Shown one piece after another: positions 1 through 9,200 of a stretch of 41,885 nucleotides of DNA. Below the pieces are notes generated by a model that saw nothing but the letters and a program-made list of their open reading frames with translations, made no database searches and was not told the DNA's origin. The translations under genes were made by a program, and so were the position numbers. Each line of letters opens with the position of its first letter. Position 1 is the stretch's first letter. Origin of the DNA: Lachnospiraceae bacterium (GTDB lineage: Bacteria > Bacillota > Clostridia > Lachnospirales > Lachnospiraceae); NCBI GenBank assembly GCA_019421365.1, contig JAHZFJ010000032.1, positions 1 through 41,885 of the forward strand. The letters are read 5' to 3'.

Positions 1-3
1 ATA

Positions 4-50
4 GCCCCTTATAGGGGCAGAGCAAGCCACCAGCTAAGCTGGTGGTCTTG
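4..50. mobile_element. Tandem stem-loops, possible remnant of an IS200/IS605-type end
   Basis: Two stem-loops lie side by side at the left edge. The first pairs gcccc (4-8) with ggggc (14-18). The second pairs ccaccagc (27-34) with gctggtgg (38-45) around a 3-base loop, and is extended by caag (23-26) and cttg (47-50) with one bulged T. No T-run follows, so this is not a clear terminator. Compact subterminal hairpins of this kind are typical of IS200/IS605 ends, but no transposase is visible and the window starts here. The mobile-element call is inference; a structured leader or RNA end is an alternative. Confidence 0.25.
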
Positions 51-54
51 ACTC

Positions 55-82
55 TTGCACCCCTCTAAAGTCATGATATAAT
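55..82 (+). promoter_or_regulatory. Upstream promoter of the LysR gene (P1)
   Basis: TTGCAC (55-60) and TATAAT (77-82) are separated by 16 bases, and the -10 is preceded by TG (74-75), giving an extended -10. It would produce a leader starting near position 89. That leader opens with an inverted repeat, acagatttg (91-99) against caaatctgt (114-122), which has no T-run after it. Confidence 0.5.
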
Positions 83-130
83 AACGATAAACAGATTTGT
101 TTGCTTGCAAGAGCAAATCTGTAACGGGAT

Positions 131-160
131 CATGAACACGTTTTATGTTCATGATATAAT
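131..160 (+). promoter_or_regulatory. Second LysR-gene promoter (P2) overlapped by a palindrome
   Basis: An extended -10, TGATATAAT, occupies 152-160. It is overlapped by the perfect inverted repeat CATGAACA (131-138) and TGTTCATG (146-153) with a 7-base spacer. The palindrome contains a T-N11-A arrangement of the sort LysR-type regulators bind, so it is a plausible autoregulatory operator. P1 carries the same catgatataat string but lacks the palindrome. Confidence 0.5.
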
Positions 161-218
161 AGAGCTAGTTAAGCGAAGGAAATCAAGCGACACGAATAAG
201 AAAGTTGGGTATAGAAGA

Positions 219-1106
219 ATGAGTGTAAATTTAGAGTATTATAAGATCTTTTATTATGTTGCAAAATATGGTGGAATAACCGCAGCAGCAGAACAATTAT
301 GTATATCTCAGCCGGCGGTCAGTCAGGCAATTAAGCAGTTAGAGAGAAATCTTGGTAGTGATTTATTCGTTCGTACAGCAAAGGGTGCGAAATTAACGAT
401 TGAAGGGGACTCTCTTTTTTCATATGTTCAAAAAGGTTACGAAACAATCTTAATAGGAGAAGAGAAATTCAAGAAGATGATGGATTTGGAAACTGGAGAG
501 CTTCGTATCGGGGCAAGTGATATGACGTTACAATTTTGTTTATTACCTTATCTAGAACGTTTTCATGAGATGTATCCTAATATTAAAGTTAATGTTACCA
601 ATGCACCTACGCCAGAAACGATTTCGAATTTGAAGGAAGGTAAAATAGATTTTGGTTGTGTAAGTTCACCATTTGTTTCGAAACCAGATTTTAAAGTTAC
701 ACAGATACAACCGATTGAAGACATCTTCGTGGCAGGAAACAAATTCTGGGTGTACAAGAATAAGATGATGCATTATCAAGAACTAGAAGATCTACCTATT
801 ATTTGTCTTGAACATAATACAAGTACTAGAAGATATATGGACGAGTTTTTGTCTAAGAATCATGTTGTACTTAATCCTGAATTTGAGTTAGCTACTAGTG
901 ATATTATCGTACAATTTGCAATACGTAACTTAGGGATTGGTTGCGTTGTGAGTGATTTTGCAAAGAAGTATTTGGACTCCGGAGAGCTATTTCAATTGCA
1001 TTTTGATAAGCCAGTACCTAAGCGAAATATTTGTATTATATCAAGTGAGAAGAATTCAATTTCTGGTGCATCTAAGAAGTTATTAGCTATGTTGGAAGAC
1101 GGTTAA
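219..1106 (+). CDS. LysR-family transcriptional regulator
   Basis: This 295-aa protein has the standard LysR layout. An N-terminal winged helix-turn-helix (residues 1-60, with the motif AAAEQLCISQPAVSQAIKQL) is followed by a two-lobed periplasmic-binding-protein-like effector domain from about residue 90. Length is normal for the family. The frame stays open upstream to a TTG at 105, but that extension would be translated through hairpins and the P2 promoter. The conserved LysR start (MSVNLEYYKIFYYVAKYGG) begins at the ATG at 219, so I place the start there, although its ribosome site is weak (agaa). The next gene, purA, has its own promoter, so the regulator's targets are not evident beyond likely autoregulation. 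Confidence 0.93.
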   Translation: MSVNLEYYKIFYYVAKYGGITAAAEQLCISQPAVSQAIKQLERNLGSDLFVRTAKGAKLTIEGDSLFSYVQKGYETILIGEEKFKKMMDLETGELRIGASDMTLQFCLLPYLERFHEMYPNIKVNVTNAPTPETISNLKEGKIDFGCVSSPFVSKPDFKVTQIQPIEDIFVAGNKFWVYKNKMMHYQELEDLPIICLEHNTSTRRYMDEFLSKNHVVLNPEFELATSDIIVQFAIRNLGIGCVVSDFAKKYLDSGELFQLHFDKPVPKRNICIISSEKNSISGASKKLLAMLEDG

Positions 1107-1260
1107 AAATTTATTTATTGCTAGGCATAATAATAAGTATCTGACTAATAATAGTTCCTAGGAATGAAGATACTATAAGTGCCAAATGAAAAATATGCAG
1201 CAATATAAGTATTAGTTATGTACAGTATAATGAATATTGATTTTACTTATGGGTGTTATG

Positions 1261-1269
1261 TGGTATAAT
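1261..1269 (+). promoter_or_regulatory. purA promoter, extended -10
   Basis: TATAAT at 1264-1269 is preceded by TG at 1261-1262, forming an extended -10. The -35 is weak (TTTACT-like, about 16 bases upstream). A transcript from here would have a leader of about 80 bases before the purA start. No purine riboswitch (PurR box or xpt-type aptamer) was recognised in the leader. Confidence 0.55.
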
Positions 1270-1357
1270 GGTTAAGTACTAGCGAGAAAATGTTGAATTA
1301 GCTAGTGAAATAGAATAATTATTGACATTATAAATACGATTTTAGGAGGATTCAGAC

Positions 1358-2635
1358 ATGGTTAAAGCAATTGTAGGTGCTAACTGGGGAGACGAAGGAA
1401 AAGGTAAGATTACAGATATGTTAGGACAAGAGTCTGACATAATTGTACGTTTCCAAGGCGGTAGTAATGCAGGACACACAATTATTAACAATTATGGAAA
1501 GTTTGCACTTCACTTATTACCTTCAGGAGTATTCTACGATCATACAACAAGTATAATCGGTAATGGTGTAGCATTGAATATACCATATTTATTTAAGGAA
1601 ATCCAAGGTCTTGTTGAAAGAGGAGTACCAAAACCAAGAATCTTAGTTTCAGACCGTGCTCAAATCCTTATGCCTTATCATATATTATTTGATCAATATG
1701 AAGAAGAACGTTTAGGAAAAGCTTCATTTGGTTCAACAAAATCAGGTATTGCTCCATTCTATTCAGATAAATATGCGAAAATTGGTTTCCAAGTTTCAGA
1801 GCTATTTGCTGATGAGCAATTTATTAAAGAAAAAATTGCAAGAGTGTGTGAACAGAAGAATGTTATCTTAGAACATCTTTACCACAAACCAGCAATTGAT
1901 GAGAATGAATTGTTTAACACATTAATGGAATACAAAGAAATGGTTGCTCCTTATGTTTGTGATGTTTCTACTTATTTACATCAAGCAATCAAAGAGGGTA
2001 AGAACATCTTATTAGAAGGACAATTAGGTTCATTAAAAGATCCTGATTTTGGTATTTACCCAATGGTTACATCTTCTTCTACATTAGCAGCTTATGGCGC
2101 AATTGGAGCAGGTATCCCTCCATATGAAATCAAAGAAATCGTTACTGTAGTTAAAGCGTATTCAAGTGCTGTAGGAGCTGGTGAATTCGTAAGTGAAATC
2201 TTTGGTGAGGAAGCAGACGAACTTAGAAGACGTGGTGGAGACGGTGGTGAATTCGGTGCAACAACTGGTAGACCAAGAAGAATGGGTTGGTTTGATGCTG
2301 TTGCTTCTCGTTATGGATGTAGAATCCAAGGTGCTACTGAAGTAGCTCTTACTGTACTTGATGTACTTGGATATCTTGATGAAATTCCAGTTTGTGTTGG
2401 TTATGAAATTGATGGTAAAGTAACTAAAGATTTCCCAACAACAGTAGAACTTGCAAAAGCAAAACCTGTTTATGAAGTATTACCAGGTTGGAAAGAAGAA
2501 ATCCGTGGAATTACTAAGTACGAAGATCTTCCAGAGAACTGTAGAAAATACATCGAATTTATTGAAAAAGAATTAGAAGTGCCAGTTACGATGGTATCAA
2601 ATGGCCCAGGTAGAGAAGAGATAATCCATCGCTAA
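1358..2635 (+). CDS. purA: Adenylosuccinate synthetase
   Basis: PurA joins IMP and aspartate using GTP to form adenylosuccinate, the first committed step from IMP to AMP, in the cytoplasm. The 425-aa length is typical. Diagnostic motifs are visible: the N-terminal GTP/IMP loop GANWGDEGKGKI with the catalytic Asp, GGSNAGHT with the catalytic His at about residue 41, the central GQLGSLKDPDFG segment, and GATTGRPRRMGWFD. Translation starts at ATG 1358 behind an AGGAGG site. The gene stands alone between a LysR regulator and an unrelated phosphodiesterase and ends in its own terminator. No other purine gene is nearby. Confidence 0.97.
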   Translation: MVKAIVGANWGDEGKGKITDMLGQESDIIVRFQGGSNAGHTIINNYGKFALHLLPSGVFYDHTTSIIGNGVALNIPYLFKEIQGLVERGVPKPRILVSDRAQILMPYHILFDQYEEERLGKASFGSTKSGIAPFYSDKYAKIGFQVSELFADEQFIKEKIARVCEQKNVILEHLYHKPAIDENELFNTLMEYKEMVAPYVCDVSTYLHQAIKEGKNILLEGQLGSLKDPDFGIYPMVTSSSTLAAYGAIGAGIPPYEIKEIVTVVKAYSSAVGAGEFVSEIFGEEADELRRRGGDGGEFGATTGRPRRMGWFDAVASRYGCRIQGATEVALTVLDVLGYLDEIPVCVGYEIDGKVTKDFPTTVELAKAKPVYEVLPGWKEEIRGITKYEDLPENCRKYIEFIEKELEVPVTMVSNGPGREEIIHR

Positions 2636-2654
2636 GAATTAACTTGCTATAGAC

Positions 2655-2735
<81 letters not shown>

Positions 2736-2822
2736 GCTTTAGAAAACCGAGGACTATAAGAAATAATTATTTTAGTTTACGAAAATATTCGAAATTTTAT
2801 GTTTCTTTAAGGGTTTAATTGG

Positions 2823-2851
2823 TTGTAATGTTCTATCTTTGGTTGTATAAT
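2823..2851 (+). promoter_or_regulatory. Promoter of the phosphodiesterase gene
   Basis: TTGTAA (2823-2828) and TATAAT (2846-2851) are spaced by 17 bases. The leader is about 105 bases and includes the inverted repeat attgatta/taatcaat. With the terminator upstream, this accounts for the 2636-2963 gap. Confidence 0.6.
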
Positions 2852-2963
2852 AACATTTGATTATTGATTAATTTGGTCAAGAGGTCATAATCAATGTTGA
2901 AGAAATACACTAAAATGTACCTTTTGAACCTTAAATCTTTATAGTAGAAAAGGAACGAGTAGA

Positions 2964-3797
2964 ATGAATACAATTACGTTTGTGGCGAGTGCCATTGTCG
3001 TACTTGTTATCCTATATCTTCTAGCAATTATGCCAAGAATGATTCACCGAGCGGATGACTCTATGTTTAGAGGCTGGTATTTTGCACATAGAGGATTGTT
3101 TGACAATAAGACCAATGCGCCAGAGAATTCAATTCCTGCTTTTGAGTATGCAATTAGAAATCGTTATGGTATTGAACTGGATGTACAGTTGACTAAGGAT
3201 GAAGTAATTGTGGTATTCCATGATTATTCAATCTTAAGAATGTGTGGTGTTGATAAGAAAATATATGATATGACATATGAGGAGTTATGTCAGTATACTC
3301 TATTAAAAACCAATTGTAGGATACCAAGATTTGATGAGGTGCTCAGAGTTATTGATGGTAAAGTGCCTGTAATCGTTGAGCTAAAATTAGAATATAACTA
3401 TAAGAGAACATGTGAACTTGTGAATGCAATGCTAAGCAAATACAAGGGCGTTTACTGCGTAGAATCATTCAATCCATTGGGGATATTTTGGTATAGATTA
3501 CATAATAACACAGTGATGAGAGGCCAATTATCTAACCTGTATTTAAAAGATAAGGAAGAGGGAAACAAATTTCTGTTTTTTCTTTTGCAAAATCTTTTGT
3601 TTAACTGGTTAGCGAAACCAGATTTTATAGCTTATAATTATAAATATCGAAGATCTATATCATTTTATATGTGTTCGAAGATCTATAGGCCATATACATT
3701 TGCCTGGACAGTACGTAGTGAACAAGCAAGACAAGAGTGTGAAGGGTATTTTGAATACATTATCTTCGAACATTTTTGTCCTAGGCTTACAAAGTAA
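2964..3797 (+). CDS. Membrane-anchored glycerophosphodiester phosphodiesterase
   Basis: The 277-aa product begins with a transmembrane helix (residues 4-24) and continues as a GDPD-type TIM barrel. The family hydrolyses glycerophosphodiesters from phospholipid turnover to glycerol-3-phosphate and an alcohol. Visible signatures are FAHRG with the first catalytic His, the NAPENS loop, ELDVQLTKD carrying metal-binding acids, VVFHDYS with the second catalytic His, and VELKLE on a later strand. The start has an AAAGGA site. The following membrane-protein gene begins 18 bases downstream, so the two are probably cotranscribed. The substrate cannot be read from the sequence; the anchor suggests action at the membrane face. 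Confidence 0.88.
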   Translation: MNTITFVASAIVVLVILYLLAIMPRMIHRADDSMFRGWYFAHRGLFDNKTNAPENSIPAFEYAIRNRYGIELDVQLTKDEVIVVFHDYSILRMCGVDKKIYDMTYEELCQYTLLKTNCRIPRFDEVLRVIDGKVPVIVELKLEYNYKRTCELVNAMLSKYKGVYCVESFNPLGIFWYRLHNNTVMRGQLSNLYLKDKEEGNKFLFFLLQNLLFNWLAKPDFIAYNYKYRRSISFYMCSKIYRPYTFAWTVRSEQARQECEGYFEYIIFEHFCPRLTK

Positions 3798-3815
3798 GAA
3801 AGCAGAGGTAGTAAG

Positions 3816-4805
3816 ATGCATTTGGTTAAAAGGTACATGGAAGAAGTTATGATATACGTAACTTTTTCTAAGAGAAAAGTGGTTAAAGAAGATATTCTTA
3901 GGAGAATTGGAGAAGTAGCTGCAGAACTGGAGAATAAGAGCATTGAAGATCTATCAGAAGAAGAAGCAATGAAGGTCTTAGATACACTTGGAAGTCCGAG
4001 AGAGTTGGGGAGAAGTTATTGCAAAGGTAAGAGTAAGATTATAGGTAGGGAAAGTGTGGCATCATATCATAGAGTGCTATTGTTGTCGATGGTTTTTGTA
4101 GTTTTCGGAAATGCCCTGGCTTATTTTTGCATGGACACCAGCAATGGTTATAAAGTGAGTGCAGGGTTCGTTTTGTCAAAACTAGTAATTAGCCTTGCCT
4201 TTTTATACATTTTCATAACATTGATTTTTTACGTTGCTAATTACATACTTAAGAATGAAGAGGAAAAAGAAGAGCATGCTAGGGGAAAGTGGACGGCATT
4301 ACATCTACGTTACCCGATGAGAAAGAGACCGAACAAGAGAATGGATTACATAATTGGTTTATTTCTTAAGATAGTTGTATTAACCGTGTTTTTTGTTGCT
4401 GGTGATCGTTTATTTATAGGCGCTGTAGTAAGAGATAGTGGAAATATTCAAAGAATTCCTCTTTTTTTAGCTGAGCGTATTCAAGATTTTAAAGTATTGA
4501 TTTCTATAATGCTTGTTGTATCAATAGGATATAGCATATCAGCAATTTGGAGAAATCGACCTGATTTTGTATTGTTAATTTGGAAGAGCATCTCTGCAAT
4601 ATTCAATGCAATTGGTTGCGTATTCTTATTCGGTTCAAAAGGAATCTGGAATACAGAATTTGCAAATCAAATGCAAAGTACAGGCATAAATGCAATGCAA
4701 TCCCTTACAATGGAAAGTATAGCGAGTTTTTCAGTAGCGATTATACTGTTTTTTGCCGCAATCGATATCATGCATGCGTTCTATCGATTCTTTAGTAATA
4801 TTTAA
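3816..4805 (+). CDS. Six-helix membrane protein with HAAS-like N-terminal domain
   Basis: The first 70 residues resemble the HAAS-type cytoplasmic helical domain: the opening pattern MxxVxRYMEEV, a charged helix, and the closing TLGSPRELGRSY, which matches the usual LGSPxE(L/I)A ending. That opening pattern supports the ATG at 3816 rather than the one at 3837. About six hydrophobic segments follow (roughly residues 90-110, 115-150, 180-205, 225-245, 250-275 and 300-325), with a basic loop between the second and third. HAAS proteins are often paired with PadR regulators, but none is seen here. The gene follows the phosphodiesterase by 18 bases and is probably in its operon. Function is unknown. 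Confidence 0.8.
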   Translation: MHLVKRYMEEVMIYVTFSKRKVVKEDILRRIGEVAAELENKSIEDLSEEEAMKVLDTLGSPRELGRSYCKGKSKIIGRESVASYHRVLLLSMVFVVFGNALAYFCMDTSNGYKVSAGFVLSKLVISLAFLYIFITLIFYVANYILKNEEEKEEHARGKWTALHLRYPMRKRPNKRMDYIIGLFLKIVVLTVFFVAGDRLFIGAVVRDSGNIQRIPLFLAERIQDFKVLISIMLVVSIGYSISAIWRNRPDFVLLIWKSISAIFNAIGCVFLFGSKGIWNTEFANQMQSTGINAMQSLTMESIASFSVAIILFFAAIDIMHAFYRFFSNI

Positions 4806-4823
4806 TTGAATAAGTGAAGTGGT

Positions 4824-4863
4824 AAAAAACGACAATCTTACAGTGTGAAAATTGTCGTTTTTT
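4824..4863. terminator. Bidirectional terminator between convergent genes
   Basis: A perfect 13-bp stem (4824-4836 with 4851-4863) has an A-run on one side and a T-run on the other, so it can stop transcription from both directions. It sits between the stop codons of the membrane-protein gene and the convergent PLP-enzyme gene. Confidence 0.9.
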
Positions 4864-4883
4864 CTTGTACAATTCTATGTTGA

Positions 4884-5984
4884 TTAACGATTACAAACGT
4901 CTTTAATTACAGCGAGAAGTTCATCATTCTTCTCAGGTGACATGAAACAGAAGCGAATATAGTGATCATCTAAGAATGGAAAGGTCGAACAATCTCGAAT
5001 CATTAACCCTTTGCGTATTGCCTCTTCGAATAAGTCATTAGAAGTAATTGTATCATTAAGTGTTTTGCATAGTATGAAGTTTGCTGTAGATGGATAATAC
5101 TTAATGTTTGATATTTTATCAAGATAAGAACAGATCCGGTCACGCTCTTTGTTAATTAATTCCTTCGTTGAATTAATATATTCTGTATCATTAAACATAA
5201 TTTCACCAGCGATTGCAGCTAGTGTGTTAATTGTCCAAGGGTTTTTCTTATTATTAATTTCTTTTATTAAATCGGCATTTCCACAGATGGCATAACCAAG
5301 ACGTAAACCAGGGGCAGCAAAGAATTTTGAGATACCTCGCAAAATAATTATATTATTATAGTCATTTGTTAGAGGAACGCTGCTAATCTGATCCATATTA
5401 GGCGTAAATTCGATGTAGGTTTCATCAACCATAACAAAGATATCAGTTCGCTTACAGTGGTCAAGAATCTTGCGCATGTCTTTACGATAGATACTGCCTG
5501 ATGTTGGATTATTAGGGTTGCAGATGATAAGTAAATCAATATCCGAAGTTAGTTTGGAACATAGGTTTTCAAGATTTAATTTGAAATCATCTTCCTCTTG
5601 TAAAGGAAAATACAAGGAACTACCACCACCAAGTGAAACTTCACGTTCATACTCTGAATATGTTGGTCCGATAATTAAAGCTTTTTTAGGGGCTTTGATT
5701 TGTATCATTAACGAAATAAGTTCAGTTGAACCATTACCAACTATAATATTCGAAGCATCGGAATGGGCATAGGAAGCAATGCAGTTACGTAGAGAAGTGT
5801 ACTCACGATCTGGATAAGTAGTTATGGCATCTATATGGGAAGCAAGGCACTCACGTAACTGATAAGAAACGCCAAGTGGATTTACGTTCGCACTGAAAGA
5901 AGTTATGTCTTCTTTTTTGATGCCATAAACTTTCTCAATGGCTTCTAAATCACTTCCATGAAAATGATCTTTGTGTTTAATCAT
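4884..5984 (-). CDS. PLP-dependent aminotransferase-fold protein, CobD/HisC-like
   Basis: This 366-aa fold-type I PLP enzyme is closest in motif style to threonine-phosphate decarboxylase (CobD) and histidinol-phosphate aminotransferase. It shows HGSD near the N-terminus, SANVNPLG, the GNGSTELI cofactor loop, CNPNNPTSG, DETYIEF, and the PLP lysine at about residue 220 in RGISKFFAAPGLRLGY. The start at 5984 is preferred over the ATG at 6002 because AAAGGA lies eight bases before it. No cobalamin or histidine gene is nearby, so whether it makes aminopropanol phosphate or acts on another amino acid cannot be decided. It is convergent with the upstream operon and divergent from the DUF5717 operon. 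Confidence 0.85.
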   Translation of the reverse strand: MIKHKDHFHGSDLEAIEKVYGIKKEDITSFSANVNPLGVSYQLRECLASHIDAITTYPDREYTSLRNCIASYAHSDASNIIVGNGSTELISLMIQIKAPKKALIIGPTYSEYEREVSLGGGSSLYFPLQEEDDFKLNLENLCSKLTSDIDLLIICNPNNPTSGSIYRKDMRKILDHCKRTDIFVMVDETYIEFTPNMDQISSVPLTNDYNNIIILRGISKFFAAPGLRLGYAICGNADLIKEINNKKNPWTINTLAAIAGEIMFNDTEYINSTKELINKERDRICSYLDKISNIKYYPSTANFILCKTLNDTITSNDLFEEAIRKGLMIRDCSTFPFLDDHYIRFCFMSPEKNDELLAVIKDVCNR

Positions 5985-6294
5985 ATTAATATATCCTTTC
6001 ATATGTTATATAGGCAATTATTTGGTTATGTCTCGTGGCAAAAGCATTCTGAATACTTGCCTTCGTCAATTTTCGTATTCAGAAACCCCTAATACTAGTT
6101 TTTTATCTGAACCTATAATATCACTTTTTATTCTTAACTACAACAGTAAGCTAATTAGCAAAATAAGTTGATAGAGTTCGAAAAAAGTAGAAACCACGTT
6201 TGATGTATGATATAATATCATTCAAGATGTGAATTAGAGGTTACTATGGGAAGGTATGCCCAAAAGTAACAATAAATAATGTAGGTGATAAAAA
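5985..6294. other. Divergent intergenic region with inverted repeat
   Basis: This 310-base spacer separates the minus-strand PLP enzyme from the DUF5717 operon. It holds a perfect 10-bp inverted repeat, TTCTGAATAC (6047-6056) and GTATTCAGAA (6075-6084), with an 18-base gap. The minus strand of that gap contains TTGACG, a possible -35, so the repeat could be an operator. No coding region was seen. Confidence 0.5.
6208..6216 (+). promoter_or_regulatory. Promoter of the DUF5717 operon, extended -10
   Basis: TGATATAAT (6208-6216) is an extended -10 with no good -35. It lies about 80 bases ahead of the GTG start at 6295. Confidence 0.5.
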
Positions 6295-9200
6295 GTGAAA
6301 GAGAAAATCACACAATTTTCTAGAGGAAATTTCGAATTCGAGTTACCAAAGGTAATGCTATCTGATGAAGAAATAATAGTGGAGGTTGAACAGGGGAGTT
6401 CTTATTATGGCTGTTTTACTATTATGACGCAAGATCATATAGAGATGAAGGGTCTTGTGTATTCGTCGAGCCGTTTATTAATAATTACAGATGAACAATT
6501 CTGTGGAGGCGAGAATGTAATTCGATATAAGTTTAGAGCCTCGGGACTACAAGTTAATGACGAAGAGAAGGGCACTATTACATGCGTAACGAGTATGGGG
6601 GAATTCGAGATACCATTTCACTTCATTGTTATTCCACCATATTGTATTACGAAGAAGGGTGAAGTAAGGGATTTATTCCACTTTACGAATTTAGCGAAAG
6701 AAGATCCTATAACAGCATTGAGTCTATTTAAGACAGATGAGTTTGTTAATGTATTCTTAAAAAAAGAACCAACTTACCTGGGGATATATAACACTTTAAT
6801 GAAGAGTACCTCGCCGAGTCAGGCTATGGAAGAATTCCTGATTGCGATACATAAGAAACTGCCAGTTGAAATTGATATAGATAAGAAGGAATTATACTTT
6901 GAAGTGGACAAAGATCCCTTTATGGAAAAAATCTATATAGTTCGTAGTAATTGGGGGTATTCAGAGATTAAATTATATACCGATGCACCATTCATTCAAC
7001 TAGACCATAAGGTTTTGTGGACGGACAATTTTGCCTTGAATAGTTATCCCCTTGAAGTGGTGTTAGACCCAAGCAAGATGCGTGTAGGTATTAACTATGG
7101 ACGAATTTTTATTAAGACTGTACACCAGACAATTGTTGTACCCGTAATCTGTAAGGTGCCTCATAAAGATCGAATAGGCAATACATCAACCATTCATTTG
7201 AGACGATATGAATTACAATTAACTAAGAATTACCTGAATTTCCGTATGAATAAGATTGATTTGCAGGCTTACATACAAGAGACGAGTAATGTGCTCAGTA
7301 GCTTGACTATTCTTGAGGATGATATCTATTATGATTTGGCAAGGACTCAACTATACATTATATCGGATAATCATGAGATGGCAAAAGAGATGCTTGCAAA
7401 TTTTGCAAATCGTATTGATGGAAGTAAAAGCAATGCGATTGCTTACTGTGCCTATCTATATCTAAATGCTTTATATACAAAGGATATGGAAGTAATTGAC
7501 GCGGCGGTAGAATCAATTAGAGAATTCTACGATAGTGAAGCTGATTGGAGAATCCTTTGGTTCTTGCTCTATTTGGATAAGAGATATGATAATAAATCAC
7601 ACAAGTTGAAGGACATTCAAAGGATATGTGAGTTAGGATGTAAAAGTCCAATCATGTATTATGAAGCTTGTACTGTATATAATTCGGATCCTTCTTTATT
7701 GCATGAATTAGGAAACTTTGAACGTATCCTTTTAAATTGGGGGGCGAAAGAGGGCTACTTAAATCAAGAAGTAATTGTACAGTATGCATATCTAGCGGCA
7801 AGGGAGAAAACATTTTCTGGAGTTATTTATCATACGTTAATACGACTCTATCAAGAGAAGGCAATGCCAGATATTTTATATGCAATCTGTGCAATGTTAA
7901 TTAAGAGTGAGAAGACAGAAAATAAATATTTTGAATGGTATCGCTTAGGTGTGGAGGCACAGTTGAAATTGACGAGTCTTCATGAGTATTATATGTATGC
8001 AATTAGTGATGATGAAGACGCATATCTTAGTCACCCAATTTATCTATACTATATATATAATAGTAATCTGTCTGATAACCGCAAGGCGTTTTTATATGCA
8101 CAGATTATTAGAAATAAAGAAGAAAATCCATCGATATATAAAACTTATCAGAAGCAAATGGAACGGTTTATGTATCGTCAGTTGCAGGCAAGACAGATTA
8201 ATAGGAATCTTGCAGTGATTTATAATGACTTATTACCACCAGAGAAATTAGACGCAACAGTATCGAGAGATATTTCTGTATTGATGTATTATCATGAAAT
8301 AACTTGTTATAATCCCAATATCAAGGGTGTTTGTGTTGTTCACAAAGAGTTAGAGAATGAAATCTATCATCCGTTGAAAGATGGAAGGACAGTAGTGCCG
8401 GTATTTACTGAGAATGCACAGATTTTCCTCGTGGATAATAATGATAATAGGTATTATGATACTATTCCATATGAGGTAAGGCAATTAATGGATTATAGTA
8501 AATATGCGGAAGTTTGCTTTGTTTATGAAAAAGAAAATCCGTTATTAATACTGAATCTATCAGAGCTTGTTTTGAATTACCACAGAAATACACAGGATAT
8601 AGTCTTACTATATAAGCTTGCTATACAGATCCCTAATCTACAGGCATGGTGTTATAAGAAGTTTTTACTTGCACTAATTAATCATTACCATGACCATTAT
8701 GACGGTGAATTACTCGATGAATATCTTAAAGAAGTTGACATGAGGTTGCTTACTGCATCTGAACGTATGGATATGATGGAGTATATGATTATACGTGATT
8801 TATCAGATAAGGCGATGGAGGCAATAGGACGTTTTGGTGTTGCATTAGTGCCGAAGGATCGTCTTCACAAACTATGTCTTAAATTGGTGATGAGTACATC
8901 GGAATATAACGAGGTGCTTCTGTATCTTTGTCATGAAGTGTTTAAGACGGGGATGTATCAAGATGCTATATTAGAATATCTAGTTACGTATTACCGAGGC
9001 GCAACAAAAGAGATGTTAGAAATCTGGAAAGCAGCTAATGAACGTAATATGAAGCTTACTACTTATGAAGAAGGTCTTCTAGGGCAGGTTTTATTTACAG
9101 AAAATCATAATGTGTTACTAGGTGAGGTGTTCTCATCTTATTATCAAAAGGGCGAGAATAGAATTTTGATACGTGGATTTATCACATATTACGCATATCA

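Noticed and set aside
105..218. TTG-initiated N-terminal extension of the LysR regulator
   Set aside because: It runs through hairpins and the second promoter, and the conserved LysR N-terminus begins at the ATG at 219.
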